64,000 nt of DNA from Candidatus Tepidiaquacellales bacterium OLB4/UTCHB1 (GTDB lineage: Bacteria > Bacteroidota > Ignavibacteria > Tepidaquicellales > Tepidaquicellaceae): contig MWSW01000010.1 in NCBI GenBank assembly GCA_002050165.1, positions 62,001-126,000 of the forward strand, in the 5' to 3' direction. Under the pieces are notes generated by a model. It was given only the letters and a program-made list of their open reading frames with translations. It was not told where the DNA came from and made no database searches. The first letter of the stretch is position 1, and the number at the start of each line of letters is the position of its first letter. Shown here piece after piece: positions 1 to 7,976 of the stretch. The position numbers and the translations under genes are program-made.

Positions 1-132
1 TTTGGATTTAATAACACTGAAGAAGTTTACATTGAATTGGCGAATGCTATTCCGGGATTAGAGGGAACGGATTACGAAGCGATAGGACAGAAGGGATTAC
101 TCATTACTTCAAATATTAAAGCTGAAGTTTAA
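1..132 (+). CDS. C-terminal end of a NuoG/molybdopterin-oxidoreductase-like protein (partial)
   Basis: Only the last 43 codons are present; the gene begins left of the window and ends in TAA at 130-132. The visible peptide contains EEVYIELANAIPGLEG and then YEAIGQKG. This resembles the C-terminal stretch of molybdopterin-type oxidoreductases, including the NuoG subunit of complex I, where an 'E-hydrophobic-A...P-x-Y/L-x-G...Y-x-x-hG-x-x-G' pattern occurs. No cofactor-binding region is visible, so this assignment is weak. A lone nuoJ lies at 18.4 kb on the other strand, which is suggestive but proves nothing. The stop codon sits inside an 18-bp palindrome. Confidence 0.4.
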   Translation, partial: FGFNNTEEVYIELANAIPGLEGTDYEAIGQKGLLITSNIKAEV

Positions 133-139
133 ACTTCAG
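122..139. repeat. 18-bp perfect palindrome spanning a stop codon
   Basis: CTGAAGTTTAAACTTCAG reads identically on both strands and contains the TAA stop of the upstream gene at its centre. It could fold as a 7-bp stem with a 4-nt loop in RNA. No T-tract follows, so it is not a canonical intrinsic terminator. Confidence 0.6.
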
Positions 140-504
140 TGAAGATAATCGGTAAATTAGTTTGATTCTCCTCAAATGAATTCCAAATTTTTTCGAAAAT
201 CACTTTCGCCAGAAATTAACGGGAATTTTCATTAAATCTGGTTACCACAATTCACATACTCCGCAAAAAAAACCGAATTATTATTTCCTTTCCTGTTTAT
301 CGTAAACTGTAAGAAAAATATTAAGACACTGCTAATGATTTCAGAGTTTCCTTGATTTGAGAAGATTCATAGGCGCTGTTAAAATTTTTTCGAAGGTAAA
401 GATTAATATTCAGAATTTTACATAGCAAACTACATTTCTTTTCTCACAATATATAAAAAATCAGATTTGTTATATTTGTATCCAAATCTTCCTCTACAAA
501 CCAT
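133..504. other. 372-bp AT-rich intergenic region
   Basis: I see no open reading frame of credible length and no RNA structure beyond the palindrome at its left edge. The only recognisable element is a TAnnTTTG-type promoter box close to the carB start (471-478). The size and the promoter box suggest that transcription of carB starts here independently of the upstream gene. Confidence 0.5.
471..478 (+). promoter_or_regulatory. Bacteroidota-type -7 box (TATATTTG) upstream of carB
   Basis: TATATTTG matches the TAnnTTTG -7 consensus known from Bacteroidota promoters and ends 26 bp before the carB ATG. No clear -33 TTG-type box is seen at the expected distance, so this is a partial match. Confidence 0.45.
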
Positions 505-2292
505 ATGAAAAACCTCACACCTGAGATTTTACTGAAAGCAAAGCGCTTGGGATTTTCTGATAAACAGATTGCTCACATACTAAATACAACTGAACAACGA
601 GTTCGTTCATTCAGGAGAAAGCATATAATTTACCCGGTATTTAAAACTGTTGATACCTGTGCTGCTGAGTTTGAGGCAAGTACGCCATACCATTATTCAA
701 CGTATGAAAAGTTTAATGAAATTGAATCTTCTGATAAACCAAAGGTGATAATTTTAGGTGGCGGTCCAAATCGTATTGGGCAGGGAATAGAATTTGATTA
801 TTGTTGTGTAAGGTGCGTAAAAGCCTTAAGGGAAGAAGGTTTTGAAACTATAATGGTCAACTGCAACCCGGAGACTGTTTCAACTGATTACGACACGACG
901 GACAAGCTATATTTTGAACCTTTGACAGCCGAGGATGTACTGAATATTTTAAAGTATGAAAAAAACGTTAAGGGGGTAATAGTCAGCTTTGGTGGACAAA
1001 CACCGTTGAAAATTTCAAAGGAGCTTGAAAAAAACGGATTGAAAATCCTGGGTACATCTTCTGCAAACATAGATGTTGCAGAGGATAGGAAAAAGTTCGG
1101 AAAATTACTTGACAACCTTGGGATTCCAAAACCTGAATACGGAACTGTTAAAAGTTTAAAAAGCGCATTAAAGATTGCCAGAAGAATAGGGTATCCTGTT
1201 TTAGTAAGACCATCATACGTTCTTGGTGGCCGAGCAATGCAAATAGTTTACAATGATGAAACGTTAAAGGAATTTTTTATTGAAGCTTCCCAGTATTCCG
1301 AGAAGCATCCTGTCTTAATAGATAAGTTTCTTGAGGAGGCGAGAGAAATTGATGTTGATGCAGTGTGTGACGGAAAAGATGTTTATATTGGCGGAATCAT
1401 GCAACACATAGAAGAAGCAGGGATTCACTCAGGCGACAGTACTTCAATACTACCACCAGTATCTCTTACGTCGGGAAACCTTAGAAGAATTAAATCATAT
1501 ACAAAAAAAATCGCATTGGGTTTAAAAGTAATAGGATTAATTAATATTCAGTTTGCAATCAAAGATAACGTAGTTTACGTAATTGAGGCTAATCCCAGAG
1601 CTTCAAGGACAGTACCATTTGTAAGCAAGACAACGGGAATTCCTTTGGCAACGATTGCTGCAAAAGTTATTGCCGGTAAAAAATTAAAAATTTTCAAACT
1701 GAAGGAATTTGATAAGCTGACTTACATCGGAATTAAGGAAAGTGTTTTTCCGTTTCAGAAATTCCCAAGGGCGAAAATGTTTCTTGGTCCTGAAATGCGA
1801 TCAACCGGAGAAGTGATGGGGGTTGCCAAGACCTTCGGTGCAGCAATGGCGAAAGCTCAGGAATCTACGGGTAATCCGTTACCTGTTACCGGAAATGTAT
1901 TCATTAGCCTGAACAATAACGATAAAAAACAAAAGGCTCTTGAAATCATTTCGAAATTTGAAAAACTTGGTTTTGGTATTGTTGCAACCCGTGGAACCTC
2001 AAAATGGTTGCTCGAAAATAATATATTCAACGAACCAGTTTATAAAGTTAACGAAGGTCGTCCGAACGTTGTAGATTTGATTAAAAATAAAGAAATAAAT
2101 TTTGTGATTAATACTCCGCTCGGTGAGGAGTCAAGGTTTGATGAATATGCAATTGGTTGGGCTGCGGTTCAGTACAAAATCCCATTTATTACGACGCTCT
2201 CCGCTGCAAGTTCGGCTGTCGAAGGCATTGCAAGAATAAAATCCGGTGATTTGTCCGTGAGATCACTTCAAGAATATTACAAAATGTATTGA
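505..2292 (+). CDS. carB: Carbamoyl-phosphate synthase large subunit, C-terminal half (split CarB)
   Basis: The 595-residue product corresponds to the second half of the roughly 1,070-residue CarB: a short helical part of the oligomerisation domain (about 1-70), a preATP-grasp Rossmann segment starting at KVIILGGGPNRIGQG (residues 80-95), the carbamate-phosphorylating ATP-grasp domain (to about 460), and an MGS-like allosteric domain at the C terminus. CarB makes carbamoyl phosphate for pyrimidine and arginine synthesis, with CarA supplying ammonia from glutamine. The N-terminal, carboxyphosphate-forming half is absent: the gene upstream ends with unrelated sequence. Split carB genes are known in Chlorobium, Aquifex and methanogens, so this half is probably functional with a partner encoded elsewhere. 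The stop directly abuts the convergent hydrolase gene with no spacer. Confidence 0.93.
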   Translation: MKNLTPEILLKAKRLGFSDKQIAHILNTTEQRVRSFRRKHIIYPVFKTVDTCAAEFEASTPYHYSTYEKFNEIESSDKPKVIILGGGPNRIGQGIEFDYCCVRCVKALREEGFETIMVNCNPETVSTDYDTTDKLYFEPLTAEDVLNILKYEKNVKGVIVSFGGQTPLKISKELEKNGLKILGTSSANIDVAEDRKKFGKLLDNLGIPKPEYGTVKSLKSALKIARRIGYPVLVRPSYVLGGRAMQIVYNDETLKEFFIEASQYSEKHPVLIDKFLEEAREIDVDAVCDGKDVYIGGIMQHIEEAGIHSGDSTSILPPVSLTSGNLRRIKSYTKKIALGLKVIGLINIQFAIKDNVVYVIEANPRASRTVPFVSKTTGIPLATIAAKVIAGKKLKIFKLKEFDKLTYIGIKESVFPFQKFPRAKMFLGPEMRSTGEVMGVAKTFGAAMAKAQESTGNPLPVTGNVFISLNNNDKKQKALEIISKFEKLGFGIVATRGTSKWLLENNIFNEPVYKVNEGRPNVVDLIKNKEINFVINTPLGEESRFDEYAIGWAAVQYKIPFITTLSAASSAVEGIARIKSGDLSVRSLQEYYKMY

Positions 2293-3924
2293 TCAGCGTT
2301 TCAATATCGGTAATATTACCGAGGTCGAAGTTTGTGATGTGTTCATAAAAATGTAATTCCGTGCTGATTCCAATACAGGTAATACAAACGGATTGGTTCG
2401 AAGAAATATATCTCCGTTGGTGTTATCAAGATTGGTTACGATAACTTTCAGCCGGTTCCCTTTCTTAAAGATATGCGAGTGTGCCTGACCTTTAAAAGTA
2501 ATATTTCTGTGTGAATAAGGGGTTGCGAAAATATCAGTGTAATTTGCACGTGTGATCAATTTGTTGTTGCCGTATTTGTCAACTTCATAGAATTGTAAAT
2601 TAAACTGACACATTGAACTTGCGGATGACGAATAATACAAATCCACAACAGGCGCTCCGAGCATCGTATAATCCTCAACAAAGGGATCAGAGAAAAAAAT
2701 AATCTCAGACCGGTGAAACTTCGAACTGAATTCGTTTCCGGTGAATTCAAGGTTAACCGCTTGTTTAAGAGTTAATGAAGTCGAAACCTCGTTAATAAAA
2801 CTTAAAGTATCTATTGATGACTCGTTAGGAGTAAATGCCAGCCTGCCTCCCGGGTGTAGATAGAATTTTAAATTTTCAATTTCTTCGAACGGATAAGCAT
2901 CTGAATAGTTCCGTTTCCATGTCCAGTTATTATCGTTTACCGGGAAGGAACTTGAAACATAAGTACACAGGTTGGTGTTAATTGTATTCCCGTCAATATC
3001 ATCAAGCCATACCCGTAACCATTCATCGGTTAATTTTCGACGGTATCTCAACTCATCCTGTGATACCTCTGAACCATGACCAATCATTGTCCCAAAATAT
3101 AGTTTATTAAATACGCCAAATTTGCCGAGGTTATCAATAACGCCTGTCGTATTAAAAAACTTGTCCTGCCAGGCGTTGGAGATCAGCATAGGAATTTTAA
3201 TGTTGCCTATTATCTCTGTAAAATCTCGATTCGTTCTGAACTCTTCAAACAATTGCTGGTAATTGTAAGCGTTTCCCGATAAAATCCATTCTTTAAATTT
3301 CAAAGCATTATCGGAATAACGAACTTTGGTATTATCATAACTAAGTGTCCAAAGCAGGGTTAGTTTAATTGAGTTATTCTCAATCCAGCTTGATGCAAAG
3401 TCAGGTGTTGCCAGGTCCGTAATCAGACATCTTACATCCATACCCATTGCAACTGCCATAAACGGTACAATCCCCCCTTGTGAACCGCCTGCGATACAAA
3501 CCCGATCGTCATTAATCCCCGGAAGACTTTTCACGTAATTTACAACATTAATTAAATCCTGCGCATCTCTACGGGTAATAATATCGGATACTCCGCCCGA
3601 TTTACCCTGTCCTCTCATGCTATATGAGAAAGTAGCATATCCGAACTCCGCTTGATCTTTCAAAGAGGCATCGTCAGAATCTTTTGATAAACCAAAACCA
3701 TGACAGTATATAATTGCCGGCAATCCATTTGGTTTTTTCAAGTCTTTCGGTATATAGCTTAAGGCATCAAGTACAATACCATCTTCCATCACAATCGTGA
3801 ACTCATCTTTAACCACCGTGTAGTCGCCTTTGATTAATTGTTTACTCCCTGAAGTACATTTAAAATGAATACACGCTAAAGTAAATGTAATAAAAAGCAC
3901 GGAGAGGTTTAAAAATTTCGTCAA
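2293..3924 (-). CDS. Secreted CocE/NonD (peptidase S15-like) alpha/beta hydrolase
   Basis: The 543-residue product starts with a hydrophobic signal segment that includes TLAC, so a lipoprotein is possible, although the lipobox is imperfect. An alpha/beta hydrolase core follows: oxyanion-type HGFG at 75-78, nucleophile elbow GGSQG with Ser148, and likely catalytic Asp254 (NAWQD) and His283 (GHG). The C-terminal 200 residues are beta-rich with FHRSEIIFFSDPF and fit the jelly-roll domain of X-Pro dipeptidyl-peptidase/CocE-type esterases. It probably cleaves ester or amide bonds of an unknown extracytoplasmic substrate. The gene is monocistronic and convergent with carB. A -7-like box lies upstream at 3970-3977. 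Confidence 0.82.
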   Translation of the reverse strand: MTKFLNLSVLFITFTLACIHFKCTSGSKQLIKGDYTVVKDEFTIVMEDGIVLDALSYIPKDLKKPNGLPAIIYCHGFGLSKDSDDASLKDQAEFGYATFSYSMRGQGKSGGVSDIITRRDAQDLINVVNYVKSLPGINDDRVCIAGGSQGGIVPFMAVAMGMDVRCLITDLATPDFASSWIENNSIKLTLLWTLSYDNTKVRYSDNALKFKEWILSGNAYNYQQLFEEFRTNRDFTEIIGNIKIPMLISNAWQDKFFNTTGVIDNLGKFGVFNKLYFGTMIGHGSEVSQDELRYRRKLTDEWLRVWLDDIDGNTINTNLCTYVSSSFPVNDNNWTWKRNYSDAYPFEEIENLKFYLHPGGRLAFTPNESSIDTLSFINEVSTSLTLKQAVNLEFTGNEFSSKFHRSEIIFFSDPFVEDYTMLGAPVVDLYYSSSASSMCQFNLQFYEVDKYGNNKLITRANYTDIFATPYSHRNITFKGQAHSHIFKKGNRLKVIVTNLDNTNGDIFLRTNPFVLPVLESARNYIFMNTSQTSTSVILPILKR

Positions 3925-3969
3925 GCTAATTTGATTTTGGATATGAATGTTAAGTCAGGTTTAATATTA

Positions 3970-3977
3970 CAAAAATA
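3970..3977 (-). promoter_or_regulatory. -7 box (TATTTTTG) for the secreted hydrolase
   Basis: On the minus strand the sequence reads TATTTTTG, a match to TAnnTTTG, about 45 bp upstream of the start at 3924. No -33 element was recognised. Confidence 0.4.
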
Positions 3978-4192
3978 AAATCGTACCCTCAATGAGAATT
4001 ATCGCAAAATTTTAAATTCTAATTTGAGCATGAAATCATGAACATTCAAAAGTCTGTATCAGTAGATCAAATCAGGGTAAAGCCTGTCAAGCAGGATTCG
4101 AGTTTGAAAGAACATGGGAATCGGATTTTAGATATATACGCATAGCCAATCTTCAGTTGAGTATAAATAAAATTTATCGCTGAATTTTAAGC

Positions 4193-4474
4193 TTACCGTG
4201 TCAACAGATAAATAATTGCGGTGAACCCGAAGTTTAGAATCAGTGCAATAATTAATATTGTAAGATCAAATTTGGGTTTATAGTAAGAAATGAAAAAATA
4301 CACGCTGGCGGTTATAAAGAACAATAACATCGGATAGAAAACTTCACCAACCGTGATTGATGATTTCGCGGGATGAACTACTAATCTCAACAACAAACCC
4401 TGGAAAATGAAGGAAGATACAATGATCAGCATGAACTTTAGGAAAATTTTACCAATATTTCTTCCTTCATCCAT
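4193..4474 (-). CDS. Small membrane protein of unknown function, three predicted TM segments
   Basis: The 93-residue product has hydrophobic stretches at about 10-33, 45-62 and 70-90, separated by short charged loops, and a charged N terminus (MDEGRN). I recognise no family motif. It lies 48 bp downstream of the Lrp/AsnC regulator on the same strand, so it may be cotranscribed with it, but nothing indicates a shared role. The open frame, plausible start and clear membrane pattern support a real gene. Confidence 0.6.
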   Translation of the reverse strand: MDEGRNIGKIFLKFMLIIVSSFIFQGLLLRLVVHPAKSSITVGEVFYPMLLFFITASVYFFISYYKPKFDLTILIIALILNFGFTAIIYLLTR

Positions 4475-4522
4475 TTTGTGACTGTTTCCTTTGGTGTTTT
4501 AAATAGTAAAAAATGTTTACGG

Positions 4523-5008
4523 CTATTTTTTCTTTTTTGTTGGTTTTAGCTCCGGTTGCCGACTCAAACTTTGCTCTAATGCAATAAACGTTTCTGTCCG
4601 CTCTATACCTTTTATTGATTGTATTTTTTCATTCAGGACTTCTCTAAGGTTGTGAGTATTTTTGCTTACTAGTTTAACGAACATGCTATACGCACCGGTA
4701 GTATAGTTTATCTCAACAATTTCCGGAATTTTAGCTAACTCTTTTGCAACATATTTATACATTGACCCCTTTTCAAGATAGATACCTACAAACGCACCGA
4801 TATCGTAACCGAGCTTGGAGTAATCTAAAACAAGTTGTGAACCTTTGATAATTCCCGCATCATACAATTTTTTCATTCTGACGTGAATGGTACCGCCGGA
4901 TACAATGAGTTGTTTTGCAACTTCAGTGTACGGCAATGCGGCATTTTTCATAAAGCAGGAAATTATCTCAAGATCCAGATTATCAATTTCGCAATTATCC
5001 TTCTTCAT
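4523..5008 (-). CDS. Lrp/AsnC family transcriptional regulator
   Basis: The 161-residue product has the standard family layout: an N-terminal winged helix-turn-helix at about 8-57 (LDLEIISCFMKNA, then SGGTIHVRMKKLYDAGII) and an effector-binding RAM domain at about 65-150 with a GAYSMFVKL core. A basic tail of repeated lysines ends the protein. Family members sense amino acids or related small molecules and act as dimers or octamers; the ligand here cannot be read from sequence. The gene is divergent from the tRNA-like gene at 5131 and followed by a small membrane protein. Confidence 0.92.
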   Translation of the reverse strand: MKKDNCEIDNLDLEIISCFMKNAALPYTEVAKQLIVSGGTIHVRMKKLYDAGIIKGSQLVLDYSKLGYDIGAFVGIYLEKGSMYKYVAKELAKIPEIVEINYTTGAYSMFVKLVSKNTHNLREVLNEKIQSIKGIERTETFIALEQSLSRQPELKPTKKKK

Positions 5009-5112
5009 TTCGGTTATTGATTACAATAATTAAAAAATATCTTTAGGAAATTTAACAAAATTGTAAAAATTAATGTAGTCCAATAAAAATATTGTAATAA
5101 TCCTCGAGATGT

Positions 5113-5118
5113 TATAAT
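5113..5118 (+). promoter_or_regulatory. -10 box (TATAAT) for the tRNA-like gene
   Basis: A perfect TATAAT lies 12 bp before the predicted 5' end of the tRNA-like RNA. A partial -35 match, TTGTAA at 5092-5097, has a short 15-bp spacer. A TAACTTTG match (5125-5132) overlaps the RNA itself and is therefore less likely to be its promoter. Confidence 0.45.
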
Positions 5119-5130
5119 TTAGCGTAACTT

Positions 5131-5242
5131 TGTAGGGTGGTGAAACAGGCAGACATACCCTCCGGTCTCGAGGGTGGAGAGTTCGGGATAAATCTGTTCA
5201 GGCTAACCGCTCCGTGAAGGTTCGAATCCTTCCCCTACAGCA
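5131..5242 (+). tRNA. tRNA-like gene, type II, with non-canonical anticodon loop and oversized variable arm
   Basis: A 7-bp acceptor stem (TGTAGGG with CCCTACA) and a perfect T arm (GAAGG-TTCGAAT-CCTTC) leave little doubt about tRNA ancestry. The D arm (GGTGAAACAGGCAGACA) resembles bacterial tRNA-Leu. A perfect 5-bp anticodon stem, CCCTC/GAGGG (5158-5162 with 5170-5174), closes the loop CGGTCTC: position 33 is G instead of U, and the literal anticodon would be GUC. The variable region is about 41 nt, roughly twice that of ordinary Leu or Ser tRNAs, and its base can pair as GGAG/CTCC. The discriminator is G, not the A expected of tRNA-Leu; CCA is not encoded (GCAA follows). It could be a functional noncanonical tRNA, a tRNA-derived RNA or a decayed tRNA. 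A promoter box and a terminator flank it. Confidence 0.5.
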
Positions 5243-5316
5243 ATCGGCTGAATTAGTATTCGGTAAATAGTTTAAAGTGAATGTTTATACTTCACCGGAG
5301 CAAAACTAAAAGGGGG

Positions 5317-5347
5317 ACCCGTTCAAATTAACTGAACGGGTTTTTTT
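5317..5347 (+). terminator. Strong intrinsic terminator after the tRNA-like gene
   Basis: A perfect 9-bp stem (ACCCGTTCA with TGAACGGGT, 7-nt loop) is followed by a run of seven Ts. It lies about 75 nt past the tRNA-like RNA and immediately beyond the stop codon of the convergent lipoprotein gene, so it may also limit transcription from the other side. Confidence 0.9.
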
Positions 5348-5349
5348 AT

Positions 5350-5964
5350 TTAATTGAACTGTGAATCAACAATTGTAATTTCGCCTGCCGGGACCATGAC
5401 TCCGAATATTTGCATTGATGGAGTTGCTTTTAGGGTTAAACGTGATGAGCTACCGTTTACACCACCAAGTGCCAGAGCAAGATTTATAATTCCCTCGTAT
5501 CCCATGTTATTGAAAAACGGCCAAAGATCGAATGCTACATTTATTGGAATTACGGCATGTTGTCCAGTCCCGGGGATGGTTACTTCGCTGTTAACTACAC
5601 CATCTAAAACTTCCTTGTTGTCTATCAATAACCTCCACCCGAGTCTAGTTAGTGCAGAAGTTGTGTTTTCATACCCACCGGGCGTGTTCGGATTTTTAGC
5701 AAGAACATCAAGAGTAAATGAAACCGGTAATTTCTCTGAAGCGAAAGCAGCCGTAAGTTTTCCTGCATCAAGTAGGTTTAAGTCACTAAGGTTTCTTGCG
5801 TTACTTAGTTTAACACCGGCGATATTGAAGTTGTGTACGTCACCAAGCTTAAACTGAAGCCTTTGCAAGTTCGAGATGGTAGTAATTGCCGAACAACTAA
5901 AATTGGTTACCGAAAGTATCGTTAATAATAAAATCGGAATCGAACTGTAAAGTAATTTTTTCAT
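5350..5964 (-). CDS. Putative lipoprotein, LEA14-like beta-sandwich
   Basis: The 204-residue product has a signal sequence ending in VTNFSC, with Cys24 as the likely lipidated residue. The remainder is beta-rich; segments such as LPVSFTLDVLAKNPN and LGWRLLIDNKEVLDG resemble LEA14/WHy-type domains, in which a repeated strand pattern follows an 'h-x-h-x-h-x-N-P' motif. Function is unknown; in bacteria such proteins are usually periplasmic and sometimes stress-linked. It is transcribed alone toward the terminator at 5317-5347. Confidence 0.65.
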   Translation of the reverse strand: MKKLLYSSIPILLLTILSVTNFSCSAITTISNLQRLQFKLGDVHNFNIAGVKLSNARNLSDLNLLDAGKLTAAFASEKLPVSFTLDVLAKNPNTPGGYENTTSALTRLGWRLLIDNKEVLDGVVNSEVTIPGTGQHAVIPINVAFDLWPFFNNMGYEGIINLALALGGVNGSSSRLTLKATPSMQIFGVMVPAGEITIVDSQFN

Positions 5965-6179
5965 TTTTAATCTGATTTAATTTTGAAAAATATGTTCACT
6001 TAAGGAAAAGTTATAGTGCATGTATGAAATAAAAGTTATTGCCAGATTGAATAACTTTTCAAAAGTACTAAGTAAATGTAAACCTACTGAAAATTATTCA
6101 AGTTCACAACGGTGTTATTTCCGTGCATTTATCTTTATTAAAATTTGTAAACCTTAAATTAAAAATTGATATATTTATG

Positions 6180-7976
6180 TTAAATCATCCATGACAACAT
6201 TGCTATTACGATTATTCCTGATATTATAGTCAGAGGAATACCGATTCTTAAGTAATCACTTTTAGTATAACTGCCGGCACCCATAACCAACAAATTAGAT
6301 TGATGTGCAACCGGTGTCATAAACGAAGTTGAAGAAGCAAAAGCTACAGCAAGCATAACAATTGCCGGGTCAAGTCCGGCTGAGAGGGCTTTCGAGAAAC
6401 CGATCGGAGCCATGATTAGTGCGGCAGTATTATTTGAAGTTGTTATACAAATTAATACTGTCAGCAGAAAGATTACCGAAAGCATAATTACAGGCTTATT
6501 TTCTGGAAATGGTTTCAATAGTAAATCCGAAATAAGTTCGGCTGCACCGGTTTGTTGTAAAGCAATTCCAAGTGGAATTACTCCTGCCATAAGGAATATT
6601 ATTTTCCATTGCAAATTTTTATACACCTGTTCGATTGAAATACATTTTGTCAGTATAAGTAAAAGTGCACCGCCAAGTGCAGCAACGGAGATTGGTATTA
6701 TTCCTATTATTGCCGGGAGTATGCTGATAAAAAAAAGCGCTATTGAAAGTAAAGATTTGCCGTTGGATTTATTTAACGGTGGTTCGCCGAGTAAAATTAA
6801 ATCCTCTGAATCTTTCAATAAATTTAATTTCTCCGGTAAACCTTGAATCAATAACGCATCACCAGTTTGAAGTTCCAGATTTCCAACCCCTGAGCTTATA
6901 GTAACTCCGCCTCGCCAGATTGCAATTACATTTAGCCCGAACCGGTCTCTGAACTTAGCATTACGAAGCGTTTTCCCTTCAAGGTCAGATCTTGGAGAAA
7001 TTACTGCCTCAATGTGAGTTACTTCCCCATAACCAAATTCTTTTAGAGAAAATTTTGAGTTTGATTTTATTCCGATGTTAAAGTCCTGCGCCGCCTGATG
7101 AAGGGATTCTATATCGCCTGTAATAATGAGTTTGTCGCCGATGCCTAAAATGTATTCCGGGTTTGGATTAATCTTTATACCATTAGATCCAATCACAGCA
7201 ATGATATTAATTCCGTACTGTCTGCCCAAAGTTGCCTGAGCGATTGTGCGGCCTGCGAGTTGACAATCTTTGGTGATGTTAGTTTCATAAAGTGAATTTT
7301 CAATTTTATAAAGTTCGACAAGTTCAGCACCTGTAGGATGTGAATTAGTTATTGACCTTGTCGGGTGATTCGGTAGCAAACGCTTACCAACAGTCAGAAA
7401 GAAAATCAAACCGGATAATGTGATTAATATCCCGATCGGGAAAAATGAAAACATATTAAATCCGTTTAATCCTGCCTGCATCAACTGTGAGCTTACGACC
7501 AAATTTGGCGGTGTTCCTATGAGAGTCAACATTCCTCCGAAGCTGCTTCCGAAGGCAAGTGGAATCAATAATTTTGATGGCGGAATTTTTGAAACTGCTG
7601 AAGCTTTGATTACCGATGGCAGTAAAATCGCAACAACGACCACATTATTCATCATCGTTGATAGAGTTGCTGATGATAAAATTATTGTTACCAGAAGAAA
7701 GGTCAGGGATTTTTTTTGATTTCCGCCGAATATTTTTGAAATAATTTCACCTGCTCCGGTTCGCTCGAATGCAATCCCGAATATTAATATTCCCATTACC
7801 GCCAGAACAGCCTCGCTGCTGAACCCTGAAAATGCTTCAGATGGAGTTAATATACCAAAGAGCCCAAGCGATACAATTATCAATATTGCCGTCACATCAA
7901 TTCTGATTAATTCCGTTACAAAAAGGATAACAGACGTTATCAGTATAATCAGGACTATGGTTGATTCCGGTATCAT
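6180..7976 (-). CDS. SLC13-type (CitM/DASS-like) permease with two central TrkA-C modules
   Basis: The 598-residue product has two hydrophobic halves of the ion transporter superfamily separated by a soluble region at about 205-390. Signature loops are GTPPN in the first half and TPVAHQSN in the second, as in sodium/anion symporters. The soluble part contains two RCK_C (TrkA-C) modules (cores LAGRTIAQATLG and LEGKTLRNAKFR), which in related proteins bind regulatory ligands. The substrate (sulfate, dicarboxylate or another anion) is not determinable. The start codon overlaps the stop of the upstream hydrolase by 1 nt (TAATG), implying translational coupling. A homologous permease lies at 11527. 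Confidence 0.88.
   Translation of the reverse strand: MIPESTIVLIILITSVILFVTELIRIDVTAILIIVSLGLFGILTPSEAFSGFSSEAVLAVMGILIFGIAFERTGAGEIISKIFGGNQKKSLTFLLVTIILSSATLSTMMNNVVVVAILLPSVIKASAVSKIPPSKLLIPLAFGSSFGGMLTLIGTPPNLVVSSQLMQAGLNGFNMFSFFPIGILITLSGLIFFLTVGKRLLPNHPTRSITNSHPTGAELVELYKIENSLYETNITKDCQLAGRTIAQATLGRQYGINIIAVIGSNGIKINPNPEYILGIGDKLIITGDIESLHQAAQDFNIGIKSNSKFSLKEFGYGEVTHIEAVISPRSDLEGKTLRNAKFRDRFGLNVIAIWRGGVTISSGVGNLELQTGDALLIQGLPEKLNLLKDSEDLILLGEPPLNKSNGKSLLSIALFFISILPAIIGIIPISVAALGGALLLILTKCISIEQVYKNLQWKIIFLMAGVIPLGIALQQTGAAELISDLLLKPFPENKPVIMLSVIFLLTVLICITTSNNTAALIMAPIGFSKALSAGLDPAIVMLAVAFASSTSFMTPVAHQSNLLVMGAGSYTKSDYLRIGIPLTIISGIIVIAMLSWMI

Noticed and set aside
5125-5132. TAACTTTG -7-like box at the tRNA-like gene
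   Set aside because: It overlaps the predicted 5' end of the RNA, so the TATAAT box upstream is the better promoter.
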